Shown here in pieces: positions 33,549-42,289 of a stretch of DNA of 42,480 bases. Each line of letters opens with the position of its first letter. Position 1 is the stretch's first letter. Source of the stretch: an uncultured Bacteroidales bacterium. Its GTDB lineage: Bacteria; Bacteroidota; Bacteroidia; Bacteroidales; Bacteroidaceae. Made by a program: the position numbers and the translations under genes. The stretch covers positions 1-42,480 of the forward strand of contig CADCDP010000025.1 of NCBI GenBank assembly GCA_902800305.1. Direction: 5' to 3'. The notes below the pieces were generated by a model. It made no database searches. It was given only the letters and a program-made list of their open reading frames with translations, and was not told the origin of the DNA.

Positions 33549-33579
33549 TTCGCCATTTCGCCACTATTTCCTATCTTTG
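33549..33579 (+). promoter_or_regulatory. Promoter of mltG
   Basis: TATCTTTG at 33572-33579 is a full -7 match; 19 nt upstream lies TTCG (33549-33552), one mismatch to TTTG. The ATG follows 26 nt later. Confidence 0.6.
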
Positions 33580-33604
33580 CCACATTATTTAATAAAATAC
33601 AATT

Positions 33605-34645
33605 ATGGCTAAAAAGAAAAAGAACGCATGGGTGTGGATGCTGCTGTGCATGGTCGCTGCAGCTGGTGTCGGTGCATGGTGGATGTATCGAAGTGGCTTC
33701 GACACTGAAAAACCTACTTACATTTATATCGACACTGACGATAATGTGGATTCGGTAAGTCAGAAAATAGAAGCAGTAGGACAACCCCAAAACATGGGGG
33801 TGTTTCACCTTTTTGCATCTTTGCTCAAACTCCAAGACCACCTGCACACAGGAAGGTATGAAGTAACCCAACAGACCACCGCCCTCGATTTGGTGCGTCA
33901 CATTCGCAACCACAACGAGAAGCCCATCAACCTTGTGGTGCCATCGGTGCGCACAATGGCCGACATGGCAGGAAGGCTGGCTCAGCAACTGATGGTGGAT
34001 TCGGCCAGCATTGCCCAACAACTCAACGACGTCGAAAAGGTAAAGGAAATGGGTTACACCCAAGAAACCCTGCCTGCCCTCTTTATCCCTAACACCTACG
34101 AGGTGTATTGGGACATTTCTGTGGAGAAGCTGTTTGCCCGTCTCGTGAGAGAGAACAAGACGTTCTGGAATAAACAACGCATCGGTAAGTTGAAGAGCGT
34201 GAGCCAATATGCTGGCGAAGAAATGACAAAGGAGAAAGTGGTAACGCTGGCTGCCATTGTGGATAGCGAAACCGCCAACAACGGAGAAAAGCCGAACATT
34301 GCAGGGTTGTATCTGAACCGAATGCGCATCGGGATGCCCTTGCAGAGCGACCCGACCGTCATCTATGCATTGAAGGACTTCTCCATCCGACGTGTACTGC
34401 ACGAGCATCTGAAGGTGGATTCGCCCTACAACACCTATAAGAATGTAGGCTTGCCACCTGGTCCCATCCGCGTGGCCAGCATTGCTGGCATCGATGCTGT
34501 GCTCAACTATGCCAAGCACGACTATCTCTACATGTGCGCCAAGGAAGACTTTTCGGGTACCCACAACTTTGCGGTGACCTATGCAGAACACCAACACAAT
34601 GCGGCTCGCTATGTGAGGGCGCTCAACGAGAGGGGCATACGATGA
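33605..34645 (+). CDS. mltG: Endolytic transglycosylase MltG
   Basis: MltG cuts nascent glycan strands at the inner membrane and sets peptidoglycan strand length. The 346-residue protein has a lysine-rich cytoplasmic start, one membrane helix (about 9-28), a LysM-like segment, and the YceG catalytic domain: IPNTYEVYWD (161-170), AAIVDSETANNGEKP with the catalytic Glu222, IAGLYLNRM, MPLQSDPTVIYAL, and SPYNTYKNVGLPPGPI. All landmarks are present. It has its own promoter and is followed by a repeat-filled 60-nt gap before the GH43 gene. Confidence 0.96.
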   Translation: MAKKKKNAWVWMLLCMVAAAGVGAWWMYRSGFDTEKPTYIYIDTDDNVDSVSQKIEAVGQPQNMGVFHLFASLLKLQDHLHTGRYEVTQQTTALDLVRHIRNHNEKPINLVVPSVRTMADMAGRLAQQLMVDSASIAQQLNDVEKVKEMGYTQETLPALFIPNTYEVYWDISVEKLFARLVRENKTFWNKQRIGKLKSVSQYAGEEMTKEKVVTLAAIVDSETANNGEKPNIAGLYLNRMRIGMPLQSDPTVIYALKDFSIRRVLHEHLKVDSPYNTYKNVGLPPGPIRVASIAGIDAVLNYAKHDYLYMCAKEDFSGTHNFAVTYAEHQHNAARYVRALNERGIR

Positions 34646-34674
34646 ACGATGTACAATGTAAAATGTAAAAACTT
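34641..34674. repeat. Short-period ATGTAAA-type repeat
   Basis: CGATGAACGATGTACAATGTAAAATGTAAAA repeats an 8-9 nt unit directly after (and overlapping the stop of) mltG. A related stretch, GATGAATGATGTACGATGTAAC, lies at 24720-24740. Confidence 0.6.
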
Positions 34675-34704
34675 AACTTATTTATTTATTTTAGATTAGC
34701 TTAC

Positions 34705-37596
34705 ATGAAAAGATTGATGAAAAGAATTGTTTTACCGCTCCTGCTGATGGCATCGACCACCATGTCTGCCCAGCAGCGACCGAGAGAGTACACACCGTCG
34801 CCCGTTGCGGGCACAGCTTGGAATGCACCAGGGAACGCCAATCCCTTCATTCCTGGTTATTTTGCCGACCCAACCATCCGCAAGTTTGGTGATACGTACT
34901 ATTTGTATGCCACCACCGACGGAACAGGCAACGGGTATGGCCCTGCACAAGTGTGGGTGAGCAAGGATTTTGTGAACTGGAAGAACATCGTAATGAATTG
35001 GCCGACCACCGAAGTGGTGTGGGCACCCGATGTGGTGCAGATGCCCAGCGGCAAATACCGCTACTTCTATTGCGAACCCTGCAACATCAACATCGGCGAG
35101 AGCGATTCACCCATCGGGCCTTGGCGCAACATCCTTGGGAAAGAAAATGCCGTGATGGTGCCCGACAGATATGTCCATAACGTGATTACCCTCGACCCTC
35201 AACTCTTCGTGGATGAGGACAAGAGCCAATATCTCTACTTCACCACATGGGGCATCTACAAAGGTTTCGGATGTGGTGTGGCAAAATTGAAGGATGGCGA
35301 TTTCGACCTCAACGCACTCACTGAGGGTGTGGCGAAGGATGCACGTCGTTGGCGAGAAGACCACCCCTTCCCTATTGCTGCCGACGAATTTTTCAGCGAG
35401 AAACGGCTCATTCCCAATACAGAGCTGAAGGACATCTTTGAGGCTCCTTTCGTGTTCAAGCACAATGGTGCCTATTACTTCACATACTCGTCTGGCTCCT
35501 GCCACACTGATACCTATCGTGTACAGTATGCCACTTCGACGGTTAGCCCTATGGGACCATTTGAGTATAAAGGCGAAATCCTCACCACCAACGAAGATGA
35601 GACTGTTCATGGCCCTGGTCATCACTCCATTATCGAGATAGGTGGCAAGTATTATATTGTTTACCACCGTCACAACAACCCGAAATCCATCCACGGCTTC
35701 AACCGTCAGGTGTGTATCGACGAATTGAAGTTCGACGCACAGGGCAACATCATCCCAATTGTACCCACACACAACGCTATGAACGTGGACATTTTCAAAG
35801 GGGCATCGAAGTACAAGAACTTGGCTTTTGGTGCAAAGGTCACAGCCTCATCTTATTATGATGATTGGTTCAAGCCAGAGTATGCTGTGGATGACAATAA
35901 CGCTACGTTGTGGAAAGCTCGTATGACCAACTGGCAAGGCAGGAAACAGAATGAATGGCTTCAAATAGACCTTGGCAAGCCCATGAAGTTCAATGAGGTA
36001 TGGACGCAGTTTGAGTACGCCACTTTCTTCTATCAGTACAAGATTGAGACATCAATGGACGGAAAGAACTGGACGCTGTATGCCGACCGAACGGACAACA
36101 CGATGCAAGGTTCGCCGATGATAGACAAAGGTGCCGTGAAAGCACAATTCATCCGCATCAGCATCACCGACACGCAGAAAAATGGCCACATGCCTGCCAT
36201 CTGGAATGTGAAGGTGTGGCAGAAAGCCCCTGCCCTGCCCGACACCAACGTGGAAAGCAACGACGGCTATCCAGGGATGCACAAGAAAGATGTGGAAGCC
36301 ACCGAACGGACAGACATCGCTGCCTTGATGAACTTCAACGCCGACCTATTGGCCAAAGGGAAAAACGAACCTTTCGACGTAACAGAAGTGGAGTTTGGCA
36401 CAGGCGACTTCGACCGCACCTCCATGACTTTCAAGGCAAACAAGCCCATCCATGCCCGTGTGAAGGATGGGAGATGGGCACTCTTCTTCAACGGCACACA
36501 GCAACTGGTCAGCGAGAAAACGCTACCTGCCACCTATCGCTACAACTCGCCCTATACGATTGCTGCATGGGTGCTTAGCACAAAAGTGGGGCCAGTATCG
36601 ACCGTGGTGTCTCTTTCCTCTTCTCGTGCCGACCTCGCCACCACAGAATTCCGTCTCGGCACCGACCCTGCAACGGGACTCATCAACCACAATGGCTCTT
36701 TCGAGAGCAGCGGAGCACCCAAGGAAATCAAGGAGGGAGAAGGAAAATGGCAGTTCTGGGTGGTCACGTTCGACGGATGGATGGAGAAAGTGTATCTGAA
36801 CGGACAGTTGGTGAAGGAAAAGAATAACTTCTTGATGATACGTCCAGAAGGGAACATCGTAATTGGTGCGGACGGACAGGGAACGAACAACTTTATGGGC
36901 TATCTTTATGCCTTGTCTATTGTGCCTGTGGCGATGCCAGAAGATAGGGTTCGACAAGCATACGAACAGAGCAAATACAGCAACACACCTTCCCTCGGTG
37001 ACGACGACTTCGAAGAGATTGACCCCGACAGCAAGTTCACTCTCTCGCCCGACATGAAGCCGACGTTCGAGAAGAAGGAAGAATTCAATCTTTCCGCTAC
37101 ATCGGCTAACTTCAACAACGACCCGCTGAAGAACGGTGGCGAGCTTTACAAGGAAGTGGAGGGCGACTTCGTGGTGATGACCACCATCGCCGACATGGAA
37201 GGACTGAAAGAGCACAACGTGAGGGGCTACAACGAGGGCGGCATCCTCATCGCGGATGGTAACGGTACGTTCTACCAGTTGGGTGCCTTCCCCCTCTACA
37301 ACTGTGGCAATATGTTCACGGTGCTCAGTCGTCAAGGTCGTCCACAGTTCCCTAACTATAAGGGTTACGACTTCGACCCCTATATTCAGTTTGAACGCCG
37401 TGGCAACCAACTCTATGCCCGTACCAGCAAAGACGGAAAGACGTGGAGCAACATGCCAGGCTCCCCTGTCGAAGTGGCTGCCACGAAACTGCACATCGGG
37501 TCTTACCAAACCACCTATACGGACACGCCCTCTTGGGTGAAACTAAAGGACTTTATCCTCTATCAAGTGAACAGTGAAAAGCCCAAAAAGAAATAA
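34705..37596 (+). CDS. Secreted multidomain glycoside hydrolase, GH43-type
   Basis: This 963-residue protein has a signal peptide (MKRLMKRIVLPLLLMASTTMSAQ). Residues ~45-355 form a GH43-like five-bladed propeller with the expected acidic triad: D55 in ADPTI, D164 in LDPQLF and E246 in EAPFVF. A discoidin-like (F5/8 type C, CBM32-type) domain spans ~371-507, a laminin-G-like sandwich ~600-745, and the C-terminal ~775-955 resembles GH43-associated beta-sandwich modules. GH43 enzymes release arabinose, xylose or galactose from plant glycans; linkage is not predictable here. It is followed 35 nt later by a GH2 enzyme, a likely functional partner. Confidence 0.9.
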   Translation: MKRLMKRIVLPLLLMASTTMSAQQRPREYTPSPVAGTAWNAPGNANPFIPGYFADPTIRKFGDTYYLYATTDGTGNGYGPAQVWVSKDFVNWKNIVMNWPTTEVVWAPDVVQMPSGKYRYFYCEPCNINIGESDSPIGPWRNILGKENAVMVPDRYVHNVITLDPQLFVDEDKSQYLYFTTWGIYKGFGCGVAKLKDGDFDLNALTEGVAKDARRWREDHPFPIAADEFFSEKRLIPNTELKDIFEAPFVFKHNGAYYFTYSSGSCHTDTYRVQYATSTVSPMGPFEYKGEILTTNEDETVHGPGHHSIIEIGGKYYIVYHRHNNPKSIHGFNRQVCIDELKFDAQGNIIPIVPTHNAMNVDIFKGASKYKNLAFGAKVTASSYYDDWFKPEYAVDDNNATLWKARMTNWQGRKQNEWLQIDLGKPMKFNEVWTQFEYATFFYQYKIETSMDGKNWTLYADRTDNTMQGSPMIDKGAVKAQFIRISITDTQKNGHMPAIWNVKVWQKAPALPDTNVESNDGYPGMHKKDVEATERTDIAALMNFNADLLAKGKNEPFDVTEVEFGTGDFDRTSMTFKANKPIHARVKDGRWALFFNGTQQLVSEKTLPATYRYNSPYTIAAWVLSTKVGPVSTVVSLSSSRADLATTEFRLGTDPATGLINHNGSFESSGAPKEIKEGEGKWQFWVVTFDGWMEKVYLNGQLVKEKNNFLMIRPEGNIVIGADGQGTNNFMGYLYALSIVPVAMPEDRVRQAYEQSKYSNTPSLGDDDFEEIDPDSKFTLSPDMKPTFEKKEEFNLSATSANFNNDPLKNGGELYKEVEGDFVVMTTIADMEGLKEHNVRGYNEGGILIADGNGTFYQLGAFPLYNCGNMFTVLSRQGRPQFPNYKGYDFDPYIQFERRGNQLYARTSKDGKTWSNMPGSPVEVAATKLHIGSYQTTYTDTPSWVKLKDFILYQVNSEKPKKK

Positions 37597-37631
37597 ACTA
37601 ATTTACCAATTTACTAACACATAATTATATA

Positions 37632-40157
37632 ATGACTATCTATCGAAACATCTTCAAAGGCTTGTTGCTCGTCGGCATGTTGACATCGACTATGACTGTC
37701 ATGGCTCAACGCAAAGAGACCGTGCTTCGCGACGGTTGGAAGTTCTCACGGGGCGAGAAGCTCGACTCCATCGCACCTTCTAAAGTGGGTTTCAACGACA
37801 AGAAGTGGCAAACCGTGCAAGTGCCTCACGACTGGGCGATTAGCGGTCCTTTCGACAAGGAAATCGACAAACAGACCGTCGCCATCGAGCAGAACGGCGA
37901 AAAGGAAGCGACCGAGAAGACGGGACGGTCTGGTTCTCTGCCTTGGATTGGGCAGGGATGGTACCGAACGACCTTCACAGTAGAGAAAGACTGCCCCCAT
38001 GCCATTCTCAACTTCGACGGGGCAATGGCAGAACCCACGGTGTACGTGAATGGCCAAAAAGTACAAGAATGGAAGTATGGTTACACGCCTTTCTGGGTGG
38101 ACATCACCAAGTATGTCAATAAGGACGGTTCGCCCAACACCTTGGCGGTACACCTGCAGAACGTAGAAGAAAGTAGCCGCTGGTACCCAGGAGCAGGATT
38201 GATTCGCCCTGTCAAGCTGATTACCACAGGCAGTTGCTACTTGGATGAATGGGACATCAACGTGGAGACGAAAAACTGGAACTGGGAGGAAACAACTGCC
38301 ACCATCAAGATTTCCGTCTATCTGGATGGAGACTTCGAAGGAAAGAAGATTGTCCGCTTCTCCACGCATGGTCGCACCATCGACGTGAACCCTGAAGCGG
38401 TGGATTGCTTAGGACGTTCCGTTGCTACCACCGAGCTGACAATGGACGATGTGGAATGTTGGTCGCCCGAAAAACCGCAGCTCTACGACTTGACCGTAAG
38501 CATCATCGCCGATAATGGCCAAGGTAAAGTGCTTGACTCGAAGATCGTGAAGTATGGCATCCGAACGGTGGAAGTGACTGAAAGAGGCGGGTTCAAACTG
38601 AACGGGAAGTCGCGTAAGCTGAAAGGTGTCTGCCTCCACCACGACCTCGGCATGTTGGGTGCCGCAGTCAACAAAGCCGTCCTCGTCCGTCAGGTGGAAC
38701 TGCTGAAGAGCATGGGATGCGATGCCATCCGCACCTCGCACAACATCCCCAGCCAGATGCAGATGGAAGTCTATGACTCCCTCGGCATGATGGTCATGGC
38801 AGAAAGTTTCGATATGTGGGTCTATCCCAAGTGCAAGAACGGTTATGCCCGTTTCTACAAGGACTGGTGGAAGCGCGACATCCGCAACCTCGTCTATGCC
38901 AACCGCCTTCACCCCTCCATCGTCATGTGGTCTATCGGTAACGAGATACCCGAACAAGGCATGAAGGAGGGCAACCGCATGACCCGCGAGATGCAGAACT
39001 ATATCCACCAAATTGACAAGACCCGTCCTGTTACGGCAGGTATGGATCGCATCGACAACGCTCTTGCCACAGGCTATGCACAAGTGCTTGACATCCCTGG
39101 CATGAACTACCGTACCCAGAAATACAAGATGGCTTACGAGAAACTGCGTCATGGTTTCGTGCTTGGCAGCGAGACTGCTTCCACCGTGTCTTCTCGCGGC
39201 GTGTATAAGTTCCCAGTGCAGCGTGTCGATGGCAAGGCATACGACGACGGTCAATGCTCCAGCTACGACGTGGAGGCTTGCTGGTGGTCGAACATCCCCG
39301 AGGACGATTGGCTTTTGCAGGACGACAACGAATGGGTGATTGGCGAGTTCGTTTGGACGGGCTTCGACTATCTTGGCGAACCCACGCCCTACGACGAGTA
39401 CTGGCCCAGCCGTTCCTCCTACTTCGGCATCTTCGACCTTGCAGGTCTGCCCAAGGATAGATATTACCTCTACCGCTCCCGTTGGAACAAGGACGAGAAG
39501 ACCGTCCACCTCCTTCCCCACTGGACATGGCCAGGGCGTGAAGGCGAGGTCACTCCCGTCTATTGCTACACCAACTACCCCACCGCCGAGCTTTTCGTGA
39601 ACGGCAAGTCGCAGGGACGCATTAGCAAAAACCCCGATGCCAAGACACCTTCGGGCAAGGACGGTCGCATCACCGACATCAATGACCCTTGCATCGACCG
39701 CTATCGTCTCCGTTGGAACAATGTGAAGTACGAGCCAGGCGAAATCAAAGTTGTCGTGTACGATAAGAACGGTAAGGAAGTCGGCACAGAAACCGTCAAG
39801 ACCGCTGGCACAGCCTCGCAGATTCAGTTGACTGGAGACCTCGGTGCCGACATCAAGCCCATCAAGGCCGACGGCGAGGACATGACCTTCATTACGGTGA
39901 GCATCCTCGACAAGGATGGCAACCTCGTCCCCGATGCCGACCAGCAGCTCAGCGTCAGCATCACGGGTGCCGCCACCTTCAAGGGCATTTGCAACGGCGA
40001 TGCCACCAGCCTCGAAGTCTTCACTCGTCCCACGATGAAAGCTTTCCACGGCCAACTCGTCATCGGCATCCAAAGCAACGGCCAGCAAGGCACCGCCACC
40101 GTCAAAGTGACAGCCAAAGGTCTAAAGCCCGCCACCGTTACCCTCAATGCCCATTAA
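37632..40157 (+). CDS. Secreted GH2 glycosidase, beta-galactosidase type
   Basis: This 841-residue protein has a signal peptide (to about MAQ27) and the GH2 order: sugar-binding domain (~30-195, with QVPHDWAI and GQGWYRTTF), immunoglobulin-like domain (~205-310), and TIM barrel (~315-620) with the acid/base Glu438 in SIGNEIPEQG and nucleophile Glu514 in LGSETAST. A DUF4982-like domain (~635-715, YTNYPTAELFVNGKSQG) and a C-terminal Ig-like domain follow. It probably removes beta-linked galactose or a related residue from glycans also attacked by the GH43 enzyme just upstream (35-nt gap). No SusC/SusD genes are adjacent. Confidence 0.93.
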   Translation: MTIYRNIFKGLLLVGMLTSTMTVMAQRKETVLRDGWKFSRGEKLDSIAPSKVGFNDKKWQTVQVPHDWAISGPFDKEIDKQTVAIEQNGEKEATEKTGRSGSLPWIGQGWYRTTFTVEKDCPHAILNFDGAMAEPTVYVNGQKVQEWKYGYTPFWVDITKYVNKDGSPNTLAVHLQNVEESSRWYPGAGLIRPVKLITTGSCYLDEWDINVETKNWNWEETTATIKISVYLDGDFEGKKIVRFSTHGRTIDVNPEAVDCLGRSVATTELTMDDVECWSPEKPQLYDLTVSIIADNGQGKVLDSKIVKYGIRTVEVTERGGFKLNGKSRKLKGVCLHHDLGMLGAAVNKAVLVRQVELLKSMGCDAIRTSHNIPSQMQMEVYDSLGMMVMAESFDMWVYPKCKNGYARFYKDWWKRDIRNLVYANRLHPSIVMWSIGNEIPEQGMKEGNRMTREMQNYIHQIDKTRPVTAGMDRIDNALATGYAQVLDIPGMNYRTQKYKMAYEKLRHGFVLGSETASTVSSRGVYKFPVQRVDGKAYDDGQCSSYDVEACWWSNIPEDDWLLQDDNEWVIGEFVWTGFDYLGEPTPYDEYWPSRSSYFGIFDLAGLPKDRYYLYRSRWNKDEKTVHLLPHWTWPGREGEVTPVYCYTNYPTAELFVNGKSQGRISKNPDAKTPSGKDGRITDINDPCIDRYRLRWNNVKYEPGEIKVVVYDKNGKEVGTETVKTAGTASQIQLTGDLGADIKPIKADGEDMTFITVSILDKDGNLVPDADQQLSVSITGAATFKGICNGDATSLEVFTRPTMKAFHGQLVIGIQSNGQQGTATVKVTAKGLKPATVTLNAH

Positions 40158-40209
40158 CCCCAAACTCCCCATATACCCCATTTACCCCATATTCCCCATT
40201 AACCCCATA
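40158..40209. repeat. Short-period CCCCAT repeat
   Basis: The spacer between the GH2 gene and nadE is about five degenerate units of CCCCATNNACCCCAT type, unlike the A/T units elsewhere, and continues up to 14 nt before nadE. Confidence 0.65.
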
Positions 40210-40222
40210 AAAAAAGAATCTT

Positions 40223-42190
40223 ATGAATTACGGTTTTGTTAAAGTAGCTTCTGCCATCCCTTCGCTGAAAGTGGCAGATTGTTCCTACAACATTCAACAG
40301 ATAGAAAGCCTTATCATTCAGGCAGAAGGTAAGGGAGTGGAAATCATTGTTTTCCCAGAACTCTGCATCAGCGGTTATACCTGCGGAGACCTTTTCGGCC
40401 AGCAACTCCTGCTCGAAAAGTGTGAAGAAAGCCTCTTCAAGCTCCTCGACTTCACCCGTTCGCTCCAGATTATCGCCATCGTAGGAATGCCTGTCATGGT
40501 GGGTGGCTTGCTGATGAACTGTGCCGTCGTGGTGCAGGGGGGCAAGATTCTCGGTGTGGTGCCGAAGACCTTCCTGCCCAACTACAAGGAGTTCTACGAG
40601 CAGCGCTGGTTTGCCCCATCGACAGCCGTCAACGAAACACAGATTCACCTCTGTGCACAGACCGTCACCTTTGGGCGCAACCTGCTCTTCCACACACAAA
40701 AGACCACCTTCGGCATCGAACTCTGCGAAGACCTTTGGGCACCCATCCCACCGAGCTGCGAACTGGCACTCAAGGGAGCCGAAATCATCTTCAACCTCAG
40801 TGCCTCCAACGAGTTGATTGGCAAGAACCAGTACCTGCTTTCCCTCATCAGTCAGCAGAGCGCCCGATGCATCGCTGGTTATGTTTATAGCTCCTGCGGC
40901 TTCGGCGAGAGCACCCAAGATGTCGTGTTTGCGGGCAATGCCCTCATCTACGAGAACGGCACCCTCATCGCTCGTAGCAAGCGTTTCAGCCTCGACGAAC
41001 AAATGGTCATCAGCGAGATTGACACCGAGCGTCTCCTCACCGAGCGTCGCCACAACACGACCTTCAGCGAGAACGTGCGGCTGACCAGCAACAGCCAGCA
41101 CACCGACATCCTGTGCCAGACAGTCAACCCCGTTTACGACTTCGAGCTGACTCGCTGGATCAATCCCCATCCGTTCGTGCCCCGTGGTGCCGCCCTCGAC
41201 GAGCGTTGCGAGGAAATCTTCTCCATCCAGACCTCGGCACTCGCCAAGCGCATCGTCCACACCAACTCACGCAGCATCGTTCTCGGCATCAGCGGTGGAC
41301 TCGACTCCACCCTTGCCCTGCTCGTCTGCGTGAAGACCATGGACTTGCTCAAGCGTCCGCGCAAGGAAGTCATCGGTGTCACGATGCCTGGATTCGGCAC
41401 CACCGACCGCACCTACAACAATGCCATCGCCCTGATGAAGTCGCTCGACATTACCATCAAGGAAATCAGCATCAAGGAGGCTTGCATCCAGCACTTCAAG
41501 GACATCAACCACGACATCAACGTGCATGATGTGACTTACGAAAACGGACAGGCACGCGAGCGCACCCAGATACTCATGGATGTTGCCAACCAGTGCAACG
41601 GCTTTGTCGTCGGCACAGGCGACCTCAGCGAGTTGGCTCTTGGGTGGTGTACCTACAACGCCGACCACATGTCCAACTATGGCGTGAACTGCTCCATCCC
41701 CAAGACCCTCGTCAAGCACCTCGTCAAGTGGGTCGCCCTTACCAGCGTGGACGAAGCCTCGAAAGCCACCCTTCTCGACATCATCGAGACCCCCATCTCG
41801 CCTGAGCTTATCCCTGCCGACAAGGATGGCAACATAAAGCAAAAGACCGAAGACCTTGTGGGTCCCTACGAACTCCACGACTTCTTCCTCTACCACTTCC
41901 TTCGCCTCGGCTTCCGTCCCGCCAAGATACTCTACTTGGCCGAACAAGCCTTCATCAAGCAGACCTACGCCGAAGTGCCCCAAAATGGCATGGAGGTTGG
42001 TTCATACGATGAAGAGACGATTCAGAAATGGCTCCACACCTTCTGTCGCCGCTTCTTCACCCAACAGTTCAAGCGCAGTTGTCTCCCCGACGGTCCCAAA
42101 GTCGGTTCCGTCTCTCTCTCGCCCCGTGGCGACTGGCGTATGCCCAGCGATGCCAGCAGTTCTGACTGGTTGGCCGATTTGGACGAGTAA
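40223..42190 (+). CDS. nadE: Glutamine-dependent NAD+ synthetase
   Basis: NadE converts nicotinic acid adenine dinucleotide to NAD+ using ATP and glutamine-derived ammonia. The 655-residue protein has an N-terminal nitrilase-type glutaminase domain with the triad E46 (FPELCISGYTCGDLF), K115 (VPKTFLPNYKEFYE) and C168 (GIELCEDLW), and a C-terminal synthetase domain with the P-loop LGISGGLDST (~350-360), GTGDLSELALGW and YNADHMSNYGVNCSIPKT. Length matches the two-domain bacterial enzyme. It follows the GH2 gene across a CCCCAT repeat and ends before two hairpins. Confidence 0.97.
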   Translation: MNYGFVKVASAIPSLKVADCSYNIQQIESLIIQAEGKGVEIIVFPELCISGYTCGDLFGQQLLLEKCEESLFKLLDFTRSLQIIAIVGMPVMVGGLLMNCAVVVQGGKILGVVPKTFLPNYKEFYEQRWFAPSTAVNETQIHLCAQTVTFGRNLLFHTQKTTFGIELCEDLWAPIPPSCELALKGAEIIFNLSASNELIGKNQYLLSLISQQSARCIAGYVYSSCGFGESTQDVVFAGNALIYENGTLIARSKRFSLDEQMVISEIDTERLLTERRHNTTFSENVRLTSNSQHTDILCQTVNPVYDFELTRWINPHPFVPRGAALDERCEEIFSIQTSALAKRIVHTNSRSIVLGISGGLDSTLALLVCVKTMDLLKRPRKEVIGVTMPGFGTTDRTYNNAIALMKSLDITIKEISIKEACIQHFKDINHDINVHDVTYENGQARERTQILMDVANQCNGFVVGTGDLSELALGWCTYNADHMSNYGVNCSIPKTLVKHLVKWVALTSVDEASKATLLDIIETPISPELIPADKDGNIKQKTEDLVGPYELHDFFLYHFLRLGFRPAKILYLAEQAFIKQTYAEVPQNGMEVGSYDEETIQKWLHTFCRRFFTQQFKRSCLPDGPKVGSVSLSPRGDWRMPSDASSSDWLADLDE

Positions 42191-42202
42191 TAATAATGTG
42201 TA

Positions 42203-42223
42203 TCCTGCGGTTTCCCCGCAGGA
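42203..42223 (+). other. Hairpin downstream of nadE
   Basis: TCCTGCGG (42203-42210) pairs with CCGCAGGA (42216-42223), loop 5 nt, 12 nt after the nadE stop. No T-run follows, so it may protect the mRNA 3' end rather than terminate. Confidence 0.55.
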
Positions 42224-42237
42224 ACTTCCCCCCAACA

Positions 42238-42275
42238 CAAAGGAGGGCGTATCACTCTGGATACGCCCTCCTTTG
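42238..42275. terminator. Bidirectional terminator after nadE
   Basis: CAAAGGAGGGCGTATC (42238-42253) pairs perfectly with GATACGCCCTCCTTTG (42260-42275), loop 6 nt, between nadE and a convergent minus-strand gene. The T-run on the plus strand is short. Confidence 0.85.
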
Positions 42276-42289
42276 CTGTTTCAGACTTT

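Noticed and set aside
33401..34597. 398-codon minus-strand ORF opposite mltG
   Set aside because: mltG is complete with its catalytic Glu; the antisense product shows no family pattern and overlaps two real genes.
38409..40088. 559-codon minus-strand ORF opposite the GH2 gene
   Set aside because: The plus strand encodes a full GH2 enzyme with both catalytic glutamates in place; the antisense frame has no recognisable domain and follows from codon bias.
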